From positions 18,676-82,675 of the forward strand of contig QHYU01000138.1 in the NCBI GenBank assembly GCA_003224235.1: a stretch of 64,000 bases of DNA, given 5' to 3'. The position numbers and the translations under genes were made by a program. The notes below the pieces were generated by a model. It saw nothing but the letters and a program-made list of their open reading frames with translations. It was not told where the DNA came from and did not search any database. The DNA is from Acidobacteriota bacterium (GTDB lineage: Bacteria; Acidobacteriota; Terriglobia; Acidiferrales; UBA7541). Each line of letters begins with the position of its first letter. Position 1 is the stretch's first letter. Shown piece by piece: positions 26,334 to 35,820 of this stretch.

Positions 26334-27596
26334 ATGGCACGCACTATTACTCCTCCCGGCCGCGCCGGCGGGCCCGGGCGGGGCGAATTGACTCCGCCGA
26401 AGTCAGCCGACCTAAACTCGCTAACCGACACTGGGGTAGGCAGTTGGTGGGACATTGCGCTGGTGCGCGGAATCTTCGCTGCTGTCTCCGTAGCCGCCTG
26501 CTACCACTTCCGCCCCTTTGGGTTAAGCTCTAGAACCGCCGCTATTGTCGGCCTGACTTTCTCTGTCGCTGTCATCCTGTTTGAAATCCGGCTGAGGCGC
26601 GCCAGCCTGCGGCGCCTGATCGGAGCTGCGATCGGGTCGATCCTGGGAATCATGGGCGCATATCTGATGAATCTGGTGCTGGAGCATACCTCGATCCCAG
26701 AGGGCTCAAGGTCGTTCCTGGGCGTAGCGGTGCTGCTGGTGATGACCTACATCGGCCTGATCGTGGGAGCGATCAAAGGGGACATGTTGAACCTCCAAGC
26801 CCTCGGGGGGCTGTTTGGCAGCGAGCGAAACACGCGGCGGACGTACAAGGTGCTCGACACCAGCGTCATTATCGACGGCCGCGTGGCTGACATCTGCGAG
26901 GCCTACTTCCTCGACGGCATTCTGCTGATCCCCCAGTTCGTCCTGCGCGAGCTGCAACTGGTGGCTGATTCAGCCGACCCGCTCAAGCGGCAGCGCGGCC
27001 GCCGGGGTCTCGAAGTGCTGCAACGCATCCAGAAGATGGGCCACCTCGAGGTGGAGATTGCCGAGGACGATTTCCCGCACATTCCCGATGTGGATATGAA
27101 GCTGATCGAACTGGCCAAGCGCTACGACGCGAAGGTCGTCACCAATGACTACAACCTGAACAAGGTAGCGACCCTGCAAGGCATTGAAGTGTTGAACGTG
27201 AATCAACTGGCCAACGCCCTGAAACCGGTCGTGCTGCCCGGCGAGTCCATGCGCGTCTTCATCCTCCGCGAAGGCAAGGAATACAACCAGGGCGTTGCCT
27301 ATCTGGATGACGGCACCATGGTGGTAGTCGATGGCGCGCGCCGCATGATCAACAAGACCATCGACATCGGCGTGACCTCGGTGCACCAGACCACCGCGGG
27401 GAAGATGATCTTCGGCCGGTACGACGAGCGCGGCGAGCAGCAGGTCCGCCAACCCGCCGCGAGCACCGCCGACGTCAACGGCCCGCGCCCAGGCGTCTCC
27501 GCGGAGGTGCCGCGGAGCGAGCCGGCCGGACGCGGCAGCGAACCGCAGCAGGGCGGCGAACGCCCGCCGCGACCAATCTTCCCCGGGCGCGAGTAG
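26334..27596 (+). CDS. PIN/TRAM-domain membrane ribonuclease-like protein (YacL family)
   Basis: 420 residues. Four membrane segments fall between about 40 and 145. The PIN domain starts at VLDTSVIIDGRVADI (about 178), with acidic residues at DSADP and TNDYNLNK, matching the PIN nuclease site. The TRAM domain follows (MRVFILREGKEYNQGVAYLDDGTMVVVD). The C-terminal 50 residues are Pro/Arg-rich and disordered. YacL homologues precede ispD in many bacteria, as here. The 185-bp leader (26149-26333) is notably AT-rich for this genome and probably carries the promoter. Confidence 0.88.
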   Translation: MARTITPPGRAGGPGRGELTPPKSADLNSLTDTGVGSWWDIALVRGIFAAVSVAACYHFRPFGLSSRTAAIVGLTFSVAVILFEIRLRRASLRRLIGAAIGSILGIMGAYLMNLVLEHTSIPEGSRSFLGVAVLLVMTYIGLIVGAIKGDMLNLQALGGLFGSERNTRRTYKVLDTSVIIDGRVADICEAYFLDGILLIPQFVLRELQLVADSADPLKRQRGRRGLEVLQRIQKMGHLEVEIAEDDFPHIPDVDMKLIELAKRYDAKVVTNDYNLNKVATLQGIEVLNVNQLANALKPVVLPGESMRVFILREGKEYNQGVAYLDDGTMVVVDGARRMINKTIDIGVTSVHQTTAGKMIFGRYDERGEQQVRQPAASTADVNGPRPGVSAEVPRSEPAGRGSEPQQGGERPPRPIFPGRE

Positions 27597-27769
27597 CCGC
27601 CGTGCAATTCAGCATTTCCAGTTGTTCCGCCTACCACCCGCGCTCCGGATGACCGGGCATTTCGGGTCTGGCCCCAAGAGAGTTCACATCTGGCGATTAT
27701 CAGTGTTTATCTGGGGTTCCGCTTGGTGTAGACTCTTCGCCCCTTTGAGCAGGCCCTGTAGAGACAGCC

Positions 27770-28495
27770 ATGAGCCGCATCGCTGCTATTGTTCCCGCCG
27801 CCGGACTAGGTACCCGCATGGGCGCCGAGACGCCTAAACAATTTCTCGAGCTGGATGGTGTGCCGCTGGTGATCTTTACGCTCCGTCGTTTGGCCGCCTG
27901 CGCGGCCATCACCGACTTCATCATCGCCACCCGGGCTGAGGACATAGCCGTGCTTGAAAAACGGATCGCAGAGGAGCGATTGGGCCGGCCGGTACGGGTC
28001 GTGCGCGGGGGCGGCACCCGCCAGGAATCAGTGGCCCGCGCGCTGGCTGAAGTCCCTGCAGACACGGAAATCGTGCTGGTGCACGACGCGGCGCGCCCGT
28101 TCGTCACGCGGGAGCAGGTGGAGCGCGTGATCGCTGAGGCACGGTCGCGGCGTGCCTCCATCCTGGGCATTCCGGCGATCGACACGGTCAAGGAAGTGAA
28201 GCGCGCGTGCCTCCCCGAAGACGTCGCACTCATCACCTCCACCATCCCTCGCGAACGCATTGTGCTGGCGCAAACTCCGCAGGCCTTCTCCTGCGCGCTG
28301 CTGAAGGAAGCCTTCGCGCGGGCCGAGCAGGACGGTGTGACCGCCTCGGATGAAGCGGGCCTGGTCGAGCGGCTCGGGTACGATGTTCACGTGGTGCTCG
28401 GCTCCGAGCGCAACTTGAAAATCACCCGCCCTGCGGACATGGACCTCGCCCGCTTCTACCTCGAACAGGAGCGCCGTCAACTCAGAGAACCATGA
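27770..28495 (+). CDS. ispD: 2-C-methyl-D-erythritol 4-phosphate cytidylyltransferase
   Basis: 241 residues. The nucleotide loop IVPAAGLGTRMGAETPKQFLEL is at 7-28 and VLVHDAARPFV near 102. TPQAFSCALLKEAF and ASDEAGLVERLGYDVHVVLGSERNLKIT are diagnostic. It transfers CMP from CTP to methylerythritol phosphate in the MEP pathway. ispF follows 16 bp downstream, and the pair is probably cotranscribed. Confidence 0.95.
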   Translation: MSRIAAIVPAAGLGTRMGAETPKQFLELDGVPLVIFTLRRLAACAAITDFIIATRAEDIAVLEKRIAEERLGRPVRVVRGGGTRQESVARALAEVPADTEIVLVHDAARPFVTREQVERVIAEARSRRASILGIPAIDTVKEVKRACLPEDVALITSTIPRERIVLAQTPQAFSCALLKEAFARAEQDGVTASDEAGLVERLGYDVHVVLGSERNLKITRPADMDLARFYLEQERRQLREP

Positions 28496-28511
28496 AAAGG
28501 CGGAGGCAGTG

Positions 28512-28982
28512 ATGACGTCTGGCATTGGCTACGACCTGCACCGCTTGGCTGGGGGGCGAAAGCTCGTCCTCGGTGGCATCGAAGTGCCGTTCGATAAAGG
28601 GCCCGTCGGCCATTCGGATGGTGACGTGCTCACCCACGCCATCTGCGACGCGTTGCTTGGCGCCGCGGGCGCGGGCGATATTGGGACCCTCTTTCCGGAT
28701 ACAGACCCGCAGTGGAAAGGGGTATCTAGCCTTATCTTTCTTGAGCGGATTGGCAAGGTGCTGACCCAACGCGAATTGCATATTGGCCATATTGATGCGG
28801 TCATCGTCACCGAAAAGCCGAAGCTTGCCCCGCATTTCCCCGCAATGCGCGAGGTGTTGGCCAAAGCGTTGGACATCAAGCCCCAGCAGATCAACTTGAA
28901 GGCCAAGACCAACGAGGGTGTGGACGCCATCGGCCGCGGCGAGGCCATCGCCGCGCACGCCATTGCTACCCTCGAACCTTGA
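28512..28982 (+). CDS. ispF: 2-C-methyl-D-erythritol 2,4-cyclodiphosphate synthase
   Basis: 156 residues. Metal ligands are in GYDLHRL (near 7). GHSDGDVLTHAICDALLGAAGAGDIGTLFPDTD and the late KAKTNEGVDAIGRGEAI confirm the family (fragments given). The ATG at 28512 is five bases after GGAGG; a GTG at 28509 directly before it is less well spaced. It closes the cyclodiphosphate ring in the MEP pathway. Confidence 0.95.
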   Translation: MTSGIGYDLHRLAGGRKLVLGGIEVPFDKGPVGHSDGDVLTHAICDALLGAAGAGDIGTLFPDTDPQWKGVSSLIFLERIGKVLTQRELHIGHIDAVIVTEKPKLAPHFPAMREVLAKALDIKPQQINLKAKTNEGVDAIGRGEAIAAHAIATLEP

Positions 28983-29068
28983 GTGCCGAGTGCCGGCGCT
29001 CGCCGCGGCACGATTCGTGGCGGACGACCTCCGGATTTCGGGCTGCGCTGGGGTAGAATCCTGCCGAG

Positions 29069-29746
29069 ATGATCTCCGATGGTTCAAGCGAAGCAGCCCG
29101 CGGGGAATCTTCACCGTTGCGCGGGGGCGGGGCATCCGTAAATCCATTCACCGCTGCGGATGTGGCGGCCATCCTGCGCGAGCGGGGTTGGTTGAACGGC
29201 GCTGATGTAACTGTAGCCCGCGTATTCAGACGCGAGGAATTAGCCCTGCAAATCCCCGCCTCCGAAGATGCGGGCGGCAACAAACAGGACTTGGAGGTGT
29301 GGCTCGAGGATGCCGCGGCTTGGCTAGGTTCGCACGCCGCAGACGGTTCGACTTCGCTCACCGCAAGCCGCGACGCCCTGGCAGAGCTCCTCAGCCTGAT
29401 CTTCCTCTACGATGCAGAGACCATTTTGCAGCGGCCTGAAAGTCACGTGCTCCTGGCGCGCGAAGGAGCGCGAGAGGTCCTCCGCGAGTTAGCGCATTGC
29501 GTGCTCGACGGCCCGGAAGTGAATTCCGAGCGGTTCAAGGAAATCGTGACCACACTCAAGGAGAAGCTCCGGTATCGCGGCCGGGAGCTGTTTCAACCCA
29601 TTCGATTAGCGCTGGCCGGCCGTGCCGGGGAAGGCGAACTCGACCGGGTGATCCTGCTGCTGGACCGTGCGGCCCGGCTGCCGTTTTGCACGCCGGTGAA
29701 GGGCGTGCGGCAGCGGATGCTTGAGTTCTGCGCGGCGGTGGAATAG
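29069..29746 (+). CDS. Free-standing glutamyl-tRNA synthetase C-terminal-like protein
   Basis: 225 residues. The last ~70 residues (from about 150) read like the anticodon-binding end of bacterial GltX. The segment ERFKEIVTTLKEK is followed by GRELFQPIRLALAG, then GELDRVILLLDR and GVRQRMLEF. No HIGH or KMSKS motif and no catalytic Rossmann domain precede it. The N-terminal half (FTAADVAAILRERG, VWLEDAAAWLG) does not match GltX catalytic parts. In Bacillus the order is yacL-ispD-ispF-gltX-...-rlmB. Here this gene takes exactly the gltX position between ispF and rlmB. It could be a reduced gltX paralogue that has lost synthetase activity. The function is unknown. Confidence 0.65.
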   Translation: MISDGSSEAARGESSPLRGGGASVNPFTAADVAAILRERGWLNGADVTVARVFRREELALQIPASEDAGGNKQDLEVWLEDAAAWLGSHAADGSTSLTASRDALAELLSLIFLYDAETILQRPESHVLLAREGAREVLRELAHCVLDGPEVNSERFKEIVTTLKEKLRYRGRELFQPIRLALAGRAGEGELDRVILLLDRAARLPFCTPVKGVRQRMLEFCAAVE

Positions 29747-29787
29747 CTGCTTCTGTGCTCCACGCCAATTTTATGAAAAGTGGTGGT

Positions 29788-29807
29788 GTCAGGGCGGAAA
29801 CCCTGAC
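29788..29807. repeat. Intergenic palindrome before rlmB
   Basis: GTCAGGG / CCCTGAC, a 7-bp perfect stem with a CGGAAA loop, 9 bp before the rlmB GTG. It resembles the other short intergenic palindromes but has a different core. As RNA it would lie just upstream of the start codon, where no Shine-Dalgarno sequence is visible. Confidence 0.45.
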
Positions 29808-29816
29808 CTTCAAACA

Positions 29817-30572
29817 GTGAGTCGGCTAACCGGGATCCATGTGGTGCGCGAAGCGCTCGAGGCGGGCCGGCCGCTTGAACGCATCGTCGTCGCGAGCGGC
29901 CGCCACGGTGAGCGTGTCGAAGAGCTGGTGCAACTCGCGCGCAGCCGCGGCGTGCCGGTGCGATTTGAAGATCGCGGCGAGGTTGACCGCCTAGCGGGCA
30001 CGCGCGACCACCAGGGAGTCGTCGCGCTGGCGGCGACCAAGGAGGCGCTGGGCCTGGAGGAACTGCTGACAAAAGCCAGGACTGGGCGTGCTCAGCACGA
30101 TTCAAAGAAGGGGCTGCTGGTCCTGCTCGACGGCATCGAAGACCCGCAGAACCTGGGCGCTATCGTGCGTACGGCGCTGGCTGCTGGCGCAGACGGTGTG
30201 CTGATTCCCGAGCGCCGCGCCGCCGGGCTCACTGAGAGCGTCGCGCGCGCCTCCGCAGGGGCTTTGGCGCACTTGCCGGTAGCGCGCGTGACGAATCTCG
30301 CTCGGGCGATCGAGGAGATGAAGGAAGCGGGCTATTGGCTGGTAGGCCTCGACGAGCGCGCGGAGAGAACTTACACTGAGGTTGACCTGACTGGTCCAGT
30401 TGGCATCGTGCTCGGCGGCGAAGGCAAGGGCCTGCACGAACTGACCCGCAAGCGGTGCGACTTCCTGGTGTCCATCCCCACCACCGGCCCAGTGCGGGCG
30501 CTCAATGTTTCGGTTGCGGCTGGCGTGGTGCTATTTGAGGCAGTCAGGCAGCGGCGGACGAAGCAGCCCTGA
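29817..30572 (+). CDS. rlmB: 23S rRNA (guanosine-2'-O) methyltransferase, TrmH/SpoU family
   Basis: 252 residues from a GTG at 29817. The frame is open further upstream, but the family begins with a VSRLTGIHVVREAL-like segment. The N-terminal L30e-like substrate domain (1-90) is followed by the knotted SPOUT domain. Motif 1 is LDGIEDPQNLGAIVRTA, motif 2 GIVLGGEGKGL and motif 3 IPTTGPVRALNVSVAAG. It methylates the ribose of a 23S rRNA guanosine (G2251 in E. coli). No clear Shine-Dalgarno precedes the start. Confidence 0.9.
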   Translation: MSRLTGIHVVREALEAGRPLERIVVASGRHGERVEELVQLARSRGVPVRFEDRGEVDRLAGTRDHQGVVALAATKEALGLEELLTKARTGRAQHDSKKGLLVLLDGIEDPQNLGAIVRTALAAGADGVLIPERRAAGLTESVARASAGALAHLPVARVTNLARAIEEMKEAGYWLVGLDERAERTYTEVDLTGPVGIVLGGEGKGLHELTRKRCDFLVSIPTTGPVRALNVSVAAGVVLFEAVRQRRTKQP

Positions 30573-30693
30573 GCTGTGCCACACCTGAAGGTCATTCAGT
30601 GCAAGAAACCGTCCGCATCGGTTGGCCTCGATCATTCTTCTTCAATGTCGGCGGACCAGGCCACCTCAAAGCCCTGTTTGATGCTCTTGATTT

Positions 30694-31215
30694 CTACTTC
30701 TCGTACTGGATCAGCGAGAAGACGTCCAGGCCCGGAAGCTTCGCGCGGCCTTTCAAAAAGCTCAGCTCGACAGCAAACGCGGCACCGGTCACCTCGCCCC
30801 CTAACTGGCGCACCAGTTTGACCGTGGCAGCGGCGGTGCCGCCCGTGGCCAGCAAGTCGTCGCAAACCAGCACACGTTCGCCCGGTTGAATAGCGTCCTG
30901 GTGGATCTCGAGTGAGTCGGTGCCGTACTCGAGCTGGTAGGTTACCTGCGCGGTTTTCCAGGGCAGTTTTTTGGGCTTGCGCACGGGCACAAATCCCGCG
31001 CTTAGACGGTAGGCCAGCGCCGGGGCCAAGATGAAGCCTCGCGCTTCGATCCCCGCGACCACGTCCACTGAACGGCCGGCATAGTGTTCGCAGAGCTGCT
31101 CGATCAGCGTGTGAAAGCCGGTCTTGTGTTTCAGCAATGTGGTCAAGTCGTAGAACAGGATGCCGGGCTTAGGGTAGTCGGGAATCTCCCGGATCAACTT
31201 CTTGATTTCGTTCAT
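30694..31215 (-). CDS. apt: Adenine phosphoribosyltransferase
   Basis: 173 residues. It has [21 protein letters not shown] at the start, [26 protein letters not shown], and the PRPP loop [14 protein letters not shown] near 118. It salvages adenine with PRPP to AMP. The acylphosphatase gene lies 23 bp upstream in the same direction, so the two may be cotranscribed. Confidence 0.95.
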   Translation of the reverse strand: MNEIKKLIREIPDYPKPGILFYDLTTLLKHKTGFHTLIEQLCEHYAGRSVDVVAGIEARGFILAPALAYRLSAGFVPVRKPKKLPWKTAQVTYQLEYGTDSLEIHQDAIQPGERVLVCDDLLATGGTAAATVKLVRQLGGEVTGAAFAVELSFLKGRAKLPGLDVFSLIQYEK

Positions 31216-31238
31216 TCGCTTCGGCCTCGGACTCGAAT

Positions 31239-31532
31239 TTACCAGTCGTGCTTGATGGAAAACCGACTGGCGTAGCGGGGCAGCACTTCCGCGTCCTCCT
31301 CAGTGACCGCTGACACACTGGCCGCACTTGGGCCGCGCTCGAGCGCCTCGCGCAGCGCGCCGAGCTGTTCGGCGGTGCCGATGGCATAGACCTCGACACG
31401 GCCATCACGCAGGTTCTTCACGTACCCCGCGATGCCCAAGTGGTCCGCGACGCGCTGGGCGAAAAAGCGAAAGCCGACCCCCTGCACCATTCCGGAGACA
31501 ATGAACCGCTTTGCCTGAGTCCCTTTGGGCAC
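31239..31532 (-). CDS. acyP: Acylphosphatase
   Basis: 97 residues, standard size. The catalytic Arg lies in the loop [11 protein letters not shown] (near 22) and the catalytic Asn in [13 protein letters not shown] (near 40). It ends in a strand SRFSIKHDW. It hydrolyses carboxyl-phosphate bonds; the cellular substrate is generally unknown. It is upstream of apt. Confidence 0.94.
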   Translation of the reverse strand: MPKGTQAKRFIVSGMVQGVGFRFFAQRVADHLGIAGYVKNLRDGRVEVYAIGTAEQLGALREALERGPSAASVSAVTEEDAEVLPRYASRFSIKHDW

Positions 31533-31675
31533 AACCGGGACGCGATTCTACCAGACACGGCCTTGCCCTGGCGTCCTGAAGGGCAGAACAATCCGACGAC
31601 AGCTCTTTCTCCAACCCGTCGAAGCCGTCCGGACATATCGAAATCTCCGCCGCCGTCGTGTAAGATTTCACGGCT

Positions 31676-34600
31676 GTGCGGCGTGCGGACACGGGGTCAC
31701 AAAGAAAACGAGCACTAGGGTTGCTGGGCCTGTTCTGTACCGCCGCAGCCACGACCGGATTGTTTGCGCGTGCAGTCACGTCATGGCCGTGCGCGGCTCC
31801 TCCTTTGGAAAGAATTTTCGGTGTAGCGGCTGCAGCAGACGTGCCTGCTTCACCTCGCGGTGGGTCGGTTGCCGCACGTGTCTCCCCCAATCCTTTGCTG
31901 CCCAAGCAGCCCGCCTTCCTCCCAACTCAGGACAAGCCGCGCAAACCTGTGCTCAGCTCCAGCCTGCAGCCTCCCGCCAGCGCGGTGCAGGTGCTGCAGC
32001 GGGGTGGTTACCCGGAGCTGCGCGTGGATGGCGTGCCGTTCTTCGTTCATGCCGCCACATTCTTCTACTATCGCGTTCCGCTCGATCTCTGGGGAAGCTT
32101 GCTCGATCGCTACCGCGATCTCGGCATTAACACCATTGATCTCCCCATCCCTTGGAACTGGCACGAACCGCGCGAAGGCGAATTCGACTTCGATGGTCAC
32201 ACTCACCCGCGCCGCGACCTTCACGGCCTGCTGCGGCAGATCGCCGAAAAAGATCTGAAACTAATCGTGCGGCCGGGGCCGGTAATCGGCAACCAGTGGC
32301 GTCATGGCGGCTATCCGGAGTGGTTGCTTGCTCGGCCGGAGTACTCCATGGACGCGGCCCGGCGGGCCGCGGGAAGCTACCCGCCGTTGGTTGAGCTGAA
32401 CCACCGCGACGCCGAGGCGGCGGCTAGGGCCTGGATGGAGAATGCCACGCACATGGCTGCCATGCGAAAGTGGTTCGAAGCGCTGGCGCGCGAACTGGCC
32501 CCGTATAGCTCGAGCCAAAAGCTGAAAATCAAGCTGCCTTTCGACGCGGCTGGTGCGCCGGAGGAGAAGGAAATCAGCGGCCCGCTGCTTCTTGTGCAAC
32601 TCGAGGACAGTCCGGCGTTCGACCCCTCCACCCAGACCGTGCAGCTCCGGGAGAAACAATTCTTCTGGCGCTACATGGAAGAGCTGCGGCGAGCCCTTGT
32701 GGCGGGGGGCATAGACGCATTCTACACAGTTAATCCCGTCGGGCTGGGCGATGGGCTTCCGCGCGCGCCGGTGGGCGAGTCGCCCGAGAATTCCCCCGAC
32801 CAACAAAAGGAGCAGCCCATCGGTATCACTGGCCAGTGGTTCCTCCGGCCACAACCAACGCACACCACCGACAGTCCGCCGGGCGAGCAGAGGCTGAGCG
32901 ATCAGGACGCCGCGACCTTGGAATATCTGGTCGAATCCCTGAAGACACAGCCCGCCTTCCCGCCGATGCTCAGCGATTATCAGGCGAGTTGGTACGCGCC
33001 GGAGGATGACGTTCGGCCTCCGGAGTCCTCGCCTGCGAACACTCTGCTGAGTTCGCGGCTGCTGCTCGGCCAGGGGCTGCACGGCCTGGAGTATTCCCCC
33101 TTGCAGGACACGCTGACTCCCGCCGGCTACGAGACACCTGAGGCGAACCGCTACTTTCGCTGGGACGCCGCGCTCGATCTCGCGGGCAACCAGCAGCCCA
33201 GGGCGCGCGCGGTCAGGCGCAACGCACGGTTGATCGAAACCTGGGGCGAGTTCTTGGCGGCTTCCCACAAGCGCGCTGACTTCGGCTTGGTGAACCCGCG
33301 AGGAGCCCTGGGCAGCTCGGAGGGCAGGCAAGCGAGGCTCGACCGCGCCGACCGCCTGCGCGTCACACAGACCCTGATGCAGGTGCAGCGGGTCGCGCGC
33401 CTCGCAGGGCTCTCGGAGGAATTCCTCGACCCGCAATTCCAGCCCGTCGAGCAATTGTTGCGGCATGGGGTGTTGTTGCTGCCGGTGTTCGAGCCGGAAC
33501 GTCAGAAATTCCAGCTTTCTGAGAAAGCGCAGCGAGCGCTGGTCGAGTACGTGCGCGCCGGTGGCATCCTAATCTGTTTTCCGACATCTCCGGCCGAAAC
33601 ACTCCTCCGCCAGTTGGGAATGCCCGCAGTGCCGCCCGGGGAGACGGCTGTCGCCGATGCGAGCCAAGGGCCGGGCAAAGGACGGCTGATTGTCTGGAGC
33701 AAGGATTTTTACTCTTGGCTCGAGCTGGGACAGATTCTCAACGAGAATCGCGCCCAGTTTGAAGCGGCCTGGGCCACTCGGGCGTTTCGCGAGATGTTGG
33801 AGCAGGCCGGCATGCGGCCTGCCGTGAAGCGCGGTGGGAATGAACTGTGGGTGACGCAACTGGTCACGAACGACGGCACTGGAGAACTCGGGGCGCGCCA
33901 GCCCTTATGCGCGTCCCTCAGCATTGCTCGGCACAGGCCGGCGCAACATTGCGCACTTGGCCTGCTGAGCGTTACCAATTTGAGCTTCGACGATTCGGTC
34001 GAGGAAGCCCTGGAGGTCCTTTCGCCGGGCGCGGGTTCGCAGGTCGCGCCAGATGACTATATCTCTCTGCGTGTTCTGTTGCCGCCGCACGAATCGCTCC
34101 TGCTTCCTCTCCACTATCCGCTCTGCGCCCAGGCCGGAGCCGATGAGGTATGCCGCGATGAAATCGTCGCCGCGGGCGCGGAGCTGCTTCGTGCGGAACG
34201 CGATGGCCGGACGCTCGAGCTCACTTTTTACACCCCGGCGCGCGCCACCGTCTTGCTGCAACTGGAGCGTGCGCCTGGAAAAATCTCGTTCGAAGAGGGC
34301 AACCTCGAAACGAAGTGGACGCCGGAGAAAAAACAGCTTGAGATTTCTCTGCCCCGGGGAGCCTCTCCCCAATTCCTGCGCGTGCTGAAAATCCACCTGC
34401 ACGACACGCCGCGCGTGCCGGCTAAGCCCCGCCCGCCAAAGCGCGGCCGCCCAGACTTTGACGCCGCAGTAATGGACACAGTTCGCTTGCCGCTGGGCGT
34501 CGACACTTCTTTGCCAGCGTATCCGCCGCTCGTGGTCCTGGATCAGGAGCGCAACGGCCAGTTGCTTCTGGGGGCCACAACTGAAGATGAGCCGGGCCGG

Positions 34601-35701
34601 GAGCTCAACGTGCGGATCGAAGGCCCGATTCAAGGGACGGCGCGACTTGCGCTCGACTCCCGGGAGGTGCGGCTTGAAAAGATCAAGCTGGCTCCGTCGC
34701 GGGATTCCCATTCGGACGGTCAGGATACTCGCCCCAAGGCGGATGGCCTGTTGCGCGGAGAGCTCCAGGCGCGCTGTGGCCAGCTTCTTCGAAGCGGGCC
34801 GGTTTTCTTCGTCGCCGTAGGCAAAGGACTGCCCGGCCAATACCAGTTTGATTTCGACCGCGACGCCGCCAGGGAATGGGTACTGGAAAACGAGCGCTTG
34901 CGGTTGATTGTGTCGCCAGAGGGCGGCGGGCGCGCCATCGCCATCGTGGATAAAATTACGGGTACAAACCTGACCACGATGGTCGGCGCTTTTCGCGACC
35001 TGTTTGCGTCGCCGGACAACCCGACAAAGGCCGCATCCGGACAGCTCCGCGACATTACCTTCAACCGGGCCTACCACGCCGAATGGGTGCTCACTTCGGG
35101 CGGCGCACAAAAAACCGCTTCGAACCACGCGCTATCCAAAGGGCAAGACAACCCCGCCGTGCGCCTCACTTACCTGGCGCCGGAAGTGGAACCAGCCGGG
35201 GCAAAGATTGAGAAAACTGTGCGGCTCGCCGGAACCGAGAGCATCGAAGTGGACTACCGGGTGGCGCTTGAAGCGCCTTCGCGCACGGTCGAGCCTGCTG
35301 GTGCCCCGGCCCTCGTCATCGAGCCGCAAGCGTTCGTAGCGCTGAACTCGGTTGCGGTGCGCGCCGGAGGCGATCTTAGGACGCGCTTCTGCTGGCAAGC
35401 GCCGAGTGTTACCCGATCGGGGGCTTCACAACCAGGAGTCAAACCGGAGGCTCTAGGGGCTGGATCGCACTGCGAGGCCTTCGTGCCTGGCAGCGGGGCT
35501 CTCGAGGTGCCTAAGGATGTCAATCGACTGGAGGTGCGCACGCCAGGCCGCTCCGGCCTTGCGCTGGAGTGGAAGACGGGCCGCCTGACGATTGAGAAAA
35601 AGAATTTCTCGGCGCTGTTGAAGTTGCGGTTTCCGCGGCTCCAGGCCGGCGGGGAGCCAGGAGAATACCAGGTGCGGTACACTGTGCTGCCGGTGGAATA
35701 G
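31676..35701 (+). CDS. Large secreted GH35-like (beta-galactosidase-type) protein
   Basis: 1341 residues starting at GTG 31676, with an N-terminal hydrophobic export segment (about 12-40). A TIM-barrel domain of glycoside hydrolase family 35 type starts near 118 (VDGVPFFVHAATFFYYRVP). It continues with YRDLGINTIDLPIPWNWHEPREGEFDFDG and LIVRPGPVIGNQW, all GH35 landmarks. Where the family has the acid/base motif Q-V-E-N-E-Y-G, this protein reads QLEDSPA (about 308-314), so the usual N-E pair is missing by eye alignment. About 800 C-terminal residues are beta-rich and unassigned. It may act on unusual glycans or be non-catalytic. Confidence 0.75.
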   Translation: MRRADTGSQRKRALGLLGLFCTAAATTGLFARAVTSWPCAAPPLERIFGVAAAADVPASPRGGSVAARVSPNPLLPKQPAFLPTQDKPRKPVLSSSLQPPASAVQVLQRGGYPELRVDGVPFFVHAATFFYYRVPLDLWGSLLDRYRDLGINTIDLPIPWNWHEPREGEFDFDGHTHPRRDLHGLLRQIAEKDLKLIVRPGPVIGNQWRHGGYPEWLLARPEYSMDAARRAAGSYPPLVELNHRDAEAAARAWMENATHMAAMRKWFEALARELAPYSSSQKLKIKLPFDAAGAPEEKEISGPLLLVQLEDSPAFDPSTQTVQLREKQFFWRYMEELRRALVAGGIDAFYTVNPVGLGDGLPRAPVGESPENSPDQQKEQPIGITGQWFLRPQPTHTTDSPPGEQRLSDQDAATLEYLVESLKTQPAFPPMLSDYQASWYAPEDDVRPPESSPANTLLSSRLLLGQGLHGLEYSPLQDTLTPAGYETPEANRYFRWDAALDLAGNQQPRARAVRRNARLIETWGEFLAASHKRADFGLVNPRGALGSSEGRQARLDRADRLRVTQTLMQVQRVARLAGLSEEFLDPQFQPVEQLLRHGVLLLPVFEPERQKFQLSEKAQRALVEYVRAGGILICFPTSPAETLLRQLGMPAVPPGETAVADASQGPGKGRLIVWSKDFYSWLELGQILNENRAQFEAAWATRAFREMLEQAGMRPAVKRGGNELWVTQLVTNDGTGELGARQPLCASLSIARHRPAQHCALGLLSVTNLSFDDSVEEALEVLSPGAGSQVAPDDYISLRVLLPPHESLLLPLHYPLCAQAGADEVCRDEIVAAGAELLRAERDGRTLELTFYTPARATVLLQLERAPGKISFEEGNLETKWTPEKKQLEISLPRGASPQFLRVLKIHLHDTPRVPAKPRPPKRGRPDFDAAVMDTVRLPLGVDTSLPAYPPLVVLDQERNGQLLLGATTEDEPGRELNVRIEGPIQGTARLALDSREVRLEKIKLAPSRDSHSDGQDTRPKADGLLRGELQARCGQLLRSGPVFFVAVGKGLPGQYQFDFDRDAAREWVLENERLRLIVSPEGGGRAIAIVDKITGTNLTTMVGAFRDLFASPDNPTKAASGQLRDITFNRAYHAEWVLTSGGAQKTASNHALSKGQDNPAVRLTYLAPEVEPAGAKIEKTVRLAGTESIEVDYRVALEAPSRTVEPAGAPALVIEPQAFVALNSVAVRAGGDLRTRFCWQAPSVTRSGASQPGVKPEALGAGSHCEAFVPGSGALEVPKDVNRLEVRTPGRSGLALEWKTGRLTIEKKNFSALLKLRFPRLQAGGEPGEYQVRYTVLPVE

Positions 35702-35820
35702 GCCGGCAGCGGCATAACGCGCGGGCCACCGGCCAGGGCGGAGCGACTCGACTGAGATTCCATTCGGGGCTTGCTGGCGTGGGCGCCACCAACCGCATCC
35801 AAAGAAGAGTGCCAAAGCCG

